Below, piece by piece: positions 14,899 to 20,286 of a DNA stretch of 28,320 bases. The first letter of the stretch is position 1. The number at the start of each line of letters is the position of its first letter. Location: the NCBI GenBank assembly GCA_947628765.1, contig CANRBD010000003.1:1-28320 (forward strand). Direction: 5' to 3'. The translations under genes were made by a program, and so were the position numbers. This DNA is from an uncultured Bacilli bacterium (GTDB lineage Bacteria > Bacillota_I > Bacilli_A > RF39 > UBA660). The notes under the pieces were generated by a model. That model was not told where the DNA came from, searched no databases, and was given only the letters and a program-made list of their open reading frames with translations.

Positions 14899-15612
14899 AT
14901 GGAAAGATTACAAAAAATAATTGCCAATAGTGGCTACTGTTCTAGGCGAAAAGCGGAAGAGTTAATTAGTAAAGGTTTGGTAATGGTCAATGGAAAAACT
15001 ATTACTGATTTAGGTACAAAAGCCAGTTCTAGTGATATCATTACTGTCGAAGGCAAAGCTTTAAAAACTGAAGATAAAGAATATATTTTACTTTATAAAC
15101 CACGTGGTATTGTCTCTACAACTAATGACGATAAAGGCAGAAAAACAGTTATTAGTTTAATCGATACGGATAAAAGATTATATCCAGTTGGCCGTTTAGA
15201 TTATGATACTAGTGGTTTATTAATCCTAACAAATGATGGCGAGCTTACTAATCTACTTACGCATCCTAAAAACCAAATAACTAAAGAGTATATTGTCAAA
15301 ATAGATGAAGCCGTAAATCCTACTTTAATTAAAAAATTAACTTTAGGTGTAATTATTGATGGCGAAAAAATGAAAGCTGACCGCATTAAAATTAAAAAAC
15401 TAGATAAGAAAAAAAATAAAACCATTATTGAGATTGTTCTCCATGAAGGCAAGTATCATGAAATAAAAAGAATGTTTGAAGCTCTTGGATATAAAGTTTC
15501 ATCATTAAAAAGAGAAAAATATGCTTTTTTAGATTTAAAAGGATTAACTTCAGGAGAATATAGGCATCTAACGATTAAAGAAGTTAAAAAATTATATAGT
15601 ATAATAAAATAA
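14899..15612 (+). CDS. rluB: Ribosomal large subunit pseudouridine synthase B
   Basis: A 237-residue RsuA/RluB-family enzyme that isomerises uridine to pseudouridine in rRNA (23S rRNA helix 89-90 region for RluB). The N-terminal S4 RNA-binding domain (1-60: RLQKIIANSGYCSRRKAEELI) is followed by the catalytic domain with GRLDYDTSGLLILTNDG, where D101 is the nucleophile. The end carries the family motif EGKYHEIKRMFEALG. It sits downstream of spmB as in B. subtilis. ATG 14899 follows AGGTGAT. RsuA-type 16S activity is less likely given the synteny. Confidence 0.92.
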   Translation: MERLQKIIANSGYCSRRKAEELISKGLVMVNGKTITDLGTKASSSDIITVEGKALKTEDKEYILLYKPRGIVSTTNDDKGRKTVISLIDTDKRLYPVGRLDYDTSGLLILTNDGELTNLLTHPKNQITKEYIVKIDEAVNPTLIKKLTLGVIIDGEKMKADRIKIKKLDKKKNKTIIEIVLHEGKYHEIKRMFEALGYKVSSLKREKYAFLDLKGLTSGEYRHLTIKEVKKLYSIIK

Positions 15613-15636
15613 CCACTTTTATTTAAAAGTGGTTTT
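15611..15636. terminator. Bidirectional terminator between rluB and the leftward unknown gene
   Basis: AACCACTTTT (15611-15620) pairs with AAAAGTGGTT (15625-15634) around ATTT, with T runs in both directions. The two genes converge here and both stop codons touch the hairpin. Confidence 0.88.
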
Positions 15637-16198
15637 AACTTGCTTTTTCAAACGCAATGATGTGAGCTTTAGTTTTTTTCTCACACATTTTCTCAGTATA
15701 TTTAAAACATTCTAAACTTTTGTAAAGATGACTTTTGTTTACTTTATGACATAAATAATCAACCATTTGATCATGAATATCCATATTAATGATTAGTTCT
15801 TCTTTAAGGGCTTCATCTAAAAATTCTAAAGGCGTTATTTCACCATAAGGGGCGAAAGCCGAAAGATAATTTTCATTATAAGATAATGTATATTTAAAAT
15901 TATCTTGTAATTTATCCTTAAGTATAAACATTTCATCTAATGATAAATTATTCTTTTCTTTTTTAAAACCATTATAAGCTTTATCTAGTAATGTTACTGA
16001 TACATCACAAGCTTCTAACTCATAGTTTTGATTAAAACTAGCCTGACCAGTTACTAAAGAACGATTACTATCATTAAAATAAGCAAAATAAAAATTTTTA
16101 AATTCACCTTCTTTTTCATAAAGTGTATGCTTTATATCAAAGTGTGGTGTCATAACATCTTTTAATGTTTTAAGATTGGGTTCCGAGTCGGGATCCAT
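15635..16198 (-). CDS. Protein of unknown function (187 residues)
   Basis: I do not recognise this protein. It is soluble, with no signal peptide, membrane segment or metal-binding motif. The first half alternates short strands (FKNFYFAYFNDSNRSLVTGQASFNQ region, about 33-58) and the second half is helical, rich in Lys, Leu and Glu, ending with FKYTEKMCEKKTKAHIIAFEK. It does not resemble the sporulation or surface-protein genes on either side. The start is ATG 16198-16196: AGGAGG lies nine bases upstream and an in-frame TGA immediately precedes it, so no longer form exists. A good promoter (16252-16224) reads into it and a shared terminator ends it. Confidence 0.75.
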   Translation of the reverse strand: MDPDSEPNLKTLKDVMTPHFDIKHTLYEKEGEFKNFYFAYFNDSNRSLVTGQASFNQNYELEACDVSVTLLDKAYNGFKKEKNNLSLDEMFILKDKLQDNFKYTLSYNENYLSAFAPYGEITPLEFLDEALKEELIINMDIHDQMVDYLCHKVNKSHLYKSLECFKYTEKMCEKKTKAHIIAFEKAS

Positions 16199-16223
16199 TC
16201 ATGCATTCCTCCTTAACAACTTA

Positions 16224-16252
16224 ATTATAACAAAAAAACGTATATATATCAA
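16224..16252 (-). promoter_or_regulatory. Sigma-A promoter of the 187-residue unknown gene
   Basis: Minus-strand TTGATA (16252-16247), 17-bp spacer, TGT-TATAAT (-10 at 16229-16224). It is divergent from the first G-tract promoter, with 57 bp between the two -35 boxes. Confidence 0.8.
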
Positions 16253-16309
16253 ATTGACTATATTCAAAGTTTTAATTTACATATTCCAAATAAAACATAA
16301 ATAAAAGCG

Positions 16310-16340
16310 TTGACAAACGTGGGGGGGGGGGTGATATAAT
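16310..16340 (+). promoter_or_regulatory. G-tract (putatively phase-variable) promoter 1: 11 G, 19-bp spacer
   Basis: Perfect TTGACA (16310-16315), AACGT, eleven G (16321-16331), then TGA-TATAAT with the -10 at 16335-16340. The spacer is 19 bp, two more than optimum, so weak or OFF activity is predicted in this sequence. Loss of two G would give 17 bp. Both hexamers are perfect consensus, so tract length should set the output. Confidence 0.85.
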
Positions 16341-16348
16341 ATAGGCAG

Positions 16349-16405
16349 ATATATGAGTTATTTAGTGCTAATAAAGTATATGCTTTATTATAATAACTTA
16401 TATAT
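16349..16405 (+). promoter_or_regulatory. Structured 5' leader of surface protein 1
   Basis: Starts within a few bases of the predicted transcript start (about 16347). An outer 14-bp stem (16349-16362 with 16392-16405, one G-T pair), a 5'-side bulge TAGTGCT, and an inner stem AATAAAG/CTTTATT (16370-16376, 16383-16389) with loop TATATG. The bulge, inner stem and loop recur in leader 3. Confidence 0.7.
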
Positions 16406-16427
16406 AAATCTATAAAGGAGGAGAAAA

Positions 16428-17186
16428 ATGAAGAAATTTTTATGCAGTGCTATTGCTTTAGTTGCTGGATTTGCTTTAGCTGTTCCAGGAGTATCTGCTC
16501 ATGAAACATATGGAACAGTCGCAGACAATTCTGGTAAAGATTCATTAAAAAGTGACACTCAACCAACTATTGCTGGTCAAGAAACTGCTGAAGTAACACT
16601 TACTTATGATGGAGCTGAATTACAGTATGTTAAGGCAGATGGAGACCGTAAAGGTGAATCTGCATGGATTGGTACTAAAGTAATTGCACCTACTAGCGTA
16701 AATGATGAAACACCAGCTAAAAACGCTAAAATCAGCTACAAATTATATGGTGGTAGTTGGAAAGAAGCTGGAAATTTTTATGATGCTAAAGACGGTGAAT
16801 GGTATACTACTGTTTATAGTGCTGTAACTAAAGAAGAATTAGCTGAAGCTGCTAAAAATGGTGTTAAATCATTAGTAGTTTGTGAATGGAAATTTGAATG
16901 GGCTGAAGGTAAAACTCAATTAATTAAAATTGCTGTAAACCCAATGAATACTACAGTATTATCAAAAGTTGAAGATGGTGGAAAAGAAATTTTCACACCA
17001 GCTGAAGCTGCTAAAATTAAAGCAGAAGCAGATAAAGCTAAACAAGAAGCTACTGCTAAAGATGACAATGCTTTAGATAATGTTCCAAAAACTGGTTCAA
17101 GCCTTCCAATCGCACTAATTGGTTTATTAGGATTAGCTACTTTAACTGGAGCTTATTCATTAAGATTAGCTTATAATAGAAAATAG
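16428..17186 (+). CDS. Surface protein 1, sortase-anchored (NVPKTG), unknown ectodomain
   Basis: A 252-residue secreted protein. The signal peptide (about 1-24, ending GVSA) is followed by a beta-rich ectodomain of about 150 residues that I do not recognise; it is rich in Trp and Tyr (AWIG, GGSWKEAG, EWYTTVYS, CEWKFEWAEG) and may be a carbohydrate- or ligand-binding module. A short Lys/Ala/Glu coiled stretch (about 190-212) precedes the sorting signal: VPKTG at 219-223, a hydrophobic segment and a tail ending NRK. That signal is shared nearly unchanged with the two later surface proteins. ATG 16428 lies six bases after AGGAGG. Expression should depend on the G-tract promoter upstream; the class B sortase gene follows. 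Confidence 0.85.
   Translation: MKKFLCSAIALVAGFALAVPGVSAHETYGTVADNSGKDSLKSDTQPTIAGQETAEVTLTYDGAELQYVKADGDRKGESAWIGTKVIAPTSVNDETPAKNAKISYKLYGGSWKEAGNFYDAKDGEWYTTVYSAVTKEELAEAAKNGVKSLVVCEWKFEWAEGKTQLIKIAVNPMNTTVLSKVEDGGKEIFTPAEAAKIKAEADKAKQEATAKDDNALDNVPKTGSSLPIALIGLLGLATLTGAYSLRLAYNRK
17067..17186 (+). repeat. Sorting-signal cassette, copy 1
   Basis: The last 120 bases of the gene code for NALDNVPKTG plus the membrane-spanning end. Similar DNA recurs at 19940-20059 and 21253-21372. Confidence 0.85.
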
Positions 17187-17204
17187 GAGAACTTCTCCTT
17201 TTTC
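17185..17204 (+). terminator. Terminator of surface protein 1
   Basis: AGGAGA (17185-17190) pairs with TCTCCT (17194-17199), loop ACT, then TTTTTC. Short but well formed; it limits read-through into the sortase gene. Confidence 0.7.
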
Positions 17205-17238
17205 TTTAACATAAATTTTAAATTTTTAACATAAATAC

Positions 17239-17268
17239 TTGACCATTTACGTTAAAAGATATTACAAT
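17239..17268 (+). promoter_or_regulatory. Sigma-A promoter of the sortase gene
   Basis: TTGACC (17239-17244), 18-bp spacer, TACAAT (17263-17268). It has no G tract, so the sortase should be expressed independently of the variable promoters. Confidence 0.72.
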
Positions 17269-17302
17269 GTAATGGATGAGAAAAAGATTGGCAGGTGATA
17301 AA

Positions 17303-18670
17303 ATGGCAAAGAAAAATAAAAATCGTAATCGTTATCAAAGCGCAAGTTATAATAAAAAAGAAAATGGATATTCTAAAGCAAATAGTCAAAGACAAGCTTC
17401 TAATAGAAATAATAATGTATCATCATCTTCCAAATCCATAGATAAATATAAAACTACTAATAGTTCTAAAACTAACAAAAATAAAAGTAAGGATTTTACA
17501 AGAACTAGTAAATATAAAACCACTAATACATCTTATAATAAAACTAGTAATTTAAGTAAAGATTTACACCGTACTAATAAATATAAATCAATCGATGAAT
17601 TATCTGAAGAAAAAATAAATAGTATGAAAAAAGATCTTGATCGTCTTATTGAAAATAAAAAAACTAGGGCATCAAATAAGAATAGTGATTTTCATCGCAC
17701 AAATAAATATAAACCGGTAAATACTTCATATAATAAAACTAATACTAGTATAAATAAAGATATTTTAGAAGATAATAAAACTATTACAAAATCTAATTCA
17801 TCTCAATTACTTAAAGATCGTTTAATGCAAGAGTTAAATAATCCTAAAGAACAAGGTGTAAAAAGTAAACAAATAGAAACACATTCATTAAATGATAAAC
17901 AAACGCCACCTAAGAAAAAAAGAAAATTGCGTAAAAATGTTAAATTAATAATTGCTTTACTCGCATTTCTTGCATCAGTTTTATTGATTTTATTGTATTT
18001 TGCTTATCATAATGAAGCAAAACATCAACCGAAAAAAGTAAAAGAAGCGGCTCCAATCATTGAAGAAAAAGATCCTAAAATAGCAGAATTAGAAAAACTT
18101 TATCAAGAAAATAATGATTTAGTCGGTTGGATTAAAATCGATGGTACTAAAATCGATTATCCAGTTGTTTATACTAAAGGCGAGGATTATTATTTACGTA
18201 GGGACTTTTATAAAAATGATTATGAAGCTGGCACTTTAATGGTTGATAAATTTAATACTGTAACCCCAAGAGATACTAATTTAATTATTCATGGACATAA
18301 CATGAATGATGGAACGATGTTCCATGATTTGTTAAATTATAAAAAAGAGTCCTATTATCAGGAACATAAAAAAATAACCTATTATACTTTAGAAGAAAAA
18401 CAAGAATATGAAATAATGGCCGTATTTTTATCTAAAGTATATCGTGTAAAAGATCAAGTGTTCAAATATTATAAATTTTATAATGCCACTAATGAAGAAG
18501 AATACAATTATTATATTGATAATATAAAGAAACTATCACTTTATGATACGGGAATTAATTCATGCTTTAATAATGAACTAATTACATTATCGACCTGTGA
18601 ATATAGTCAGGCCAATGGAAGATTAGTAGTAGTAGCTAGAAAAGTATCAGAAAATAATAATTGTCAGTAA
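17303..18670 (+). CDS. Class B sortase with long basic cytoplasmic tail
   Basis: A 455-residue transpeptidase expected to cleave sorting signals between Thr and Gly and join the protein to peptidoglycan. Residues 1-213 form a Lys/Asn/Ser/Thr-rich, disordered-looking cytoplasmic tail with three copies of D-[FL]-[TH]-R-T-[SN]-K-Y-K (64-72, 87-95, 129-137) and a remnant near 47. One membrane segment (about 215-237) follows, then the extracellular class B catalytic domain (about 265-455: LVGWIKIDGTKIDYPVV) with H332 in IHGHNM, C432 in TLSTCEY and R440. Typical class B sortases are about half this length. ATG 17303 is chosen because AGGTGA precedes it; an upstream in-frame ATG at 17276 sits at the predicted transcript start. 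The natural substrates are the three NVPKTG proteins beside it. Confidence 0.92.
   Translation: MAKKNKNRNRYQSASYNKKENGYSKANSQRQASNRNNNVSSSSKSIDKYKTTNSSKTNKNKSKDFTRTSKYKTTNTSYNKTSNLSKDLHRTNKYKSIDELSEEKINSMKKDLDRLIENKKTRASNKNSDFHRTNKYKPVNTSYNKTNTSINKDILEDNKTITKSNSSQLLKDRLMQELNNPKEQGVKSKQIETHSLNDKQTPPKKKRKLRKNVKLIIALLAFLASVLLILLYFAYHNEAKHQPKKVKEAAPIIEEKDPKIAELEKLYQENNDLVGWIKIDGTKIDYPVVYTKGEDYYLRRDFYKNDYEAGTLMVDKFNTVTPRDTNLIIHGHNMNDGTMFHDLLNYKKESYYQEHKKITYYTLEEKQEYEIMAVFLSKVYRVKDQVFKYYKFYNATNEEEYNYYIDNIKKLSLYDTGINSCFNNELITLSTCEYSQANGRLVVVARKVSENNNCQ
17492..17713 (+). repeat. Degenerate nine-residue repeats in the sortase tail
   Basis: Three copies of the coding motif D-[FL]-[TH]-R-T-[SN]-K-Y-K, two of them followed by a TSYNKT segment. 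Spacing is irregular (23 and 42 residues). The role is unknown. Confidence 0.7.
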
Positions 18671-18693
18671 AGAAGGTTAAAGCCTTCTTTTAG
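18669..18693 (+). terminator. Terminator of the sortase gene
   Basis: AAAGAAGG (18669-18676) pairs with CCTTCTTT (18683-18690). The stem starts in the stop codon. The right arm belongs to the 78-bp repeat. Confidence 0.8.
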
Positions 18694-18760
18694 TTTGCTA
18701 TAAAAAGTGTCTAGTTTTGTTTGTTTAAAGAGGTTTATATTCGAAGACCTTGACAAACGT
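18683..18760 (+). repeat. 78-bp direct repeat, copy A
   Basis: Identical to 20096-20173 except one position (T at 18700, C at 20113). It runs from the right arm of a terminator through the -35 box to the edge of the G tract. The promoter 1 region shares only the last 11 bases. Confidence 0.95.
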
Positions 18761-18780
18761 GGGGGAGGGGGTGATATAAT
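18750..18780 (+). promoter_or_regulatory. G-tract promoter 2: interrupted tract (5G-A-5G), 19-bp spacer
   Basis: Perfect TTGACA (18750-18755), AACGT, GGGGGAGGGGG (18761-18771), TGA-TATAAT with the -10 at 18775-18780. The spacer is 19 bp. The central A splits the homopolymer into two runs of five, which should slip far less, so this copy may be frozen in a weak state. Confidence 0.82.
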
Positions 18781-18787
18781 ATAGACA

Positions 18788-18824
18788 AATATATAAAGAG
18801 GCCTTTATGTCTTCAATATATATT
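18788..18824 (+). promoter_or_regulatory. Structured 5' leader of surface protein 2
   Basis: ATAAAG (18793-18798) pairs with CTTTAT (18803-18808) around AGGC, matching the inner stem of leaders 1 and 3. An alternative outer pairing is AATATAT (18788-18794) with ATATATT (18818-18824). The exact fold is ambiguous. Confidence 0.5.
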
Positions 18825-18841
18825 GGAGAGGAGGTGAAATG

Positions 18842-20059
18842 ATGAAAAAAATCGTTATGCCTTTAATCGCTTTTATGGCTGGATTAATTGTTATGCCTAA
18901 TGTTTATGCTGCAGAGCCAACACCTGTAAGCGACATTGCTCAGTTAAACAGTACAATTTCTAGCGCACAAAATGGAGATATTATTAAACTTACAATGGAA
19001 GAGCCTTCTGTTACAGCAAGTGATATTATTACTATTGATAAAAATATTACATTAGATCTTAATGGAAAAACTTTAACATCAGCTCAAGCAAATACTTTAC
19101 TAGTACAAAATAGTACAGTAACTATTAAAAATGGTACTATTAAAAATACTAATCCAACAGGAGTTGCTTTGAATATTAAAACATCAACAGTTACCCTTAA
19201 TGCTAATGTTGAATCTGATTACACTGGCATTAACTTTCCAAGTGTTAGTGGACAAAACAAGTCTACTTTAACAATTGAAAGTGGAGCTGCTGTTTCAGCT
19301 ACAAATAATGTTGGCTTATCTGTTAATGGTCTCATTAAAGATCAAAATGGTAATATTCCTGTAATCAATATTAAAGATGGTGCTACAGTAAAATGTACGA
19401 AGGATTTTGCTATTTATCAAGCAGGAAATTCTAAAATTACAATTGGTAAAGCAACAATCGAAGGAGCATCAGGAATTGGTACTAAAGCAGGAAGCTTAGT
19501 ACTTAATGGTACAACTGTTAATGCAACTGCTTCAGAAGCCACAGCAGCTTCACCAAGAGGTAATGGTATTGAATCAACTGGTGCTGCAATCCAAATGGAA
19601 ACTAACAATGGATATAATGGAAATATAGATATCGAAATTAATGGTGGTACTTATACAAGTGCATCAAATGTAGTATTTTTAGAATATCCAAAAGAGGGAG
19701 TAGATGAAGATACTGCAGTAAATAGACTCCATATTACTGGAGGTACTTTCAAAGCTGCAGAAGGAAAAGAAGTATTTGATATTTCAGAACCTTTTGATAA
19801 CTTACTTAAAGAAACAAAAAGTATTGAAGGAGGAACTTTCTTAAAGGGAAATACTCCAGCAAATATTTCTTCATATGTAAAAGAAGGATTAGAACAAGAT
19901 GAAAATGGTAAAGTTATTGATCCTAATGCTGCTGATCCAAATGCATTAGATAACGTTCCAAAAACTGGTTCAAGCCTTCCAATCGCCCTAATTGGATTAT
20001 TAGGATTAGCTACAATAGCTGGAGCTTATTCATTAAAATTAGCTTACGCTAGAAAATAA
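18842..20059 (+). CDS. Surface protein 2, sortase-anchored beta-helix protein
   Basis: A 405-residue secreted protein. After a signal peptide (about 1-24, ending PNVYA) most of the chain is a right-handed parallel beta-helix, shown by short repeating strands such as SDIITIDKNITLDLNGKTL, NSTVTIKNGTI, STVTLNANVE, KITIGKATIEG and IDIEINGGTY. This fold is common in adhesins and glycan-binding or -cleaving proteins of gut bacteria; no lyase active-site set is evident, so a binding role is more likely. The end carries NVPKTG (371-376), a hydrophobic segment and ARK. I prefer ATG 18842 (seven bases from AGGAGG) over the adjoining ATG 18839 (four bases). The promoter is the interrupted G-tract type. 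Confidence 0.87.
   Translation: MKKIVMPLIAFMAGLIVMPNVYAAEPTPVSDIAQLNSTISSAQNGDIIKLTMEEPSVTASDIITIDKNITLDLNGKTLTSAQANTLLVQNSTVTIKNGTIKNTNPTGVALNIKTSTVTLNANVESDYTGINFPSVSGQNKSTLTIESGAAVSATNNVGLSVNGLIKDQNGNIPVINIKDGATVKCTKDFAIYQAGNSKITIGKATIEGASGIGTKAGSLVLNGTTVNATASEATAASPRGNGIESTGAAIQMETNNGYNGNIDIEINGGTYTSASNVVFLEYPKEGVDEDTAVNRLHITGGTFKAAEGKEVFDISEPFDNLLKETKSIEGGTFLKGNTPANISSYVKEGLEQDENGKVIDPNAADPNALDNVPKTGSSLPIALIGLLGLATIAGAYSLKLAYARK
19940..20059 (+). repeat. Sorting-signal cassette, copy 2
   Basis: The final 120 bases differ from copy 3 (21253-21372) at 6 positions, while the upstream ectodomain coding sequences show no such DNA identity. Confidence 0.88.
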
Positions 20060-20077
20060 TTTATAAATAATTATTAC

Positions 20078-20104
20078 AAAAGAAGGTTTTAAAGACCTTC
20101 TTTT
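20078..20104 (+). terminator. Terminator of surface protein 2
   Basis: AAAAGAAGGT (20078-20087) pairs with ACCTTCTTTT (20095-20104), loop TTTAAAG. It resembles the sortase terminator with a 3-base length difference; its right arm begins the second 78-bp repeat. Confidence 0.82.
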
Positions 20105-20173
20105 AGTTTGCTACAAAAAGTGTCTAGTTTTGTTTGTTTAAAGAGGTTTATATTCGAAGACCTTGACAAACGT
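20096..20173 (+). repeat. 78-bp direct repeat, copy B
   Basis: 77 of 78 positions match 18683-18760, in direct orientation 1,413 bp downstream. Confidence 0.95.
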
Positions 20174-20191
20174 GGGGGGGGGTGATATAAT
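20163..20191 (+). promoter_or_regulatory. G-tract (putatively phase-variable) promoter 3: 9 G, 17-bp spacer
   Basis: Perfect TTGACA (20163-20168), AACGT, nine G (20174-20182), TGA-TATAAT with the -10 at 20186-20191. The 17-bp spacer is optimal and both boxes plus the TGn element are consensus, so this copy is predicted strongly ON in this sequence. Confidence 0.88.
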
Positions 20192-20209
20192 ATTAGCAAG
20201 TATAAAGAA

Positions 20210-20253
20210 AGAAATTTTAGTGCGAATAAAGTATATGCTTTATTGAAGTTTCT
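20210..20253 (+). promoter_or_regulatory. Structured 5' leader of surface protein 3
   Basis: Outer stem AGAAATTT/AAGTTTCT (20210-20217, 20246-20253), bulge TAGTGCG, inner stem AATAAAG/CTTTATT (20225-20231, 20238-20244), loop TATATG. The bulge, inner stem and loop match leader 1; the outer stem differs in sequence but still pairs. Confidence 0.7.
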
Positions 20254-20286
20254 GACGATATACGGAAAAAATAAAGGAGGAGAAAA

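Noticed and set aside
16310..16340. The G tract as a pure assembly or sequencing artefact
   Set aside because: The tract length could be off by one or two, but three independent copies with the same flanks and different lengths, one with an internal A, cannot all be artefacts. The exact counts should still be verified.
16199..16427. A small RNA gene between the divergent promoters
   Set aside because: The sequence is explained by two promoters and the surface protein 1 leader; no separate terminator was seen.
18839..20059. Surface proteins 2 and 3 as active pectate lyases
   Set aside because: The beta-helix pattern is clear, but no lyase catalytic set was seen, and the small size and wall anchor fit adhesin-like proteins better.
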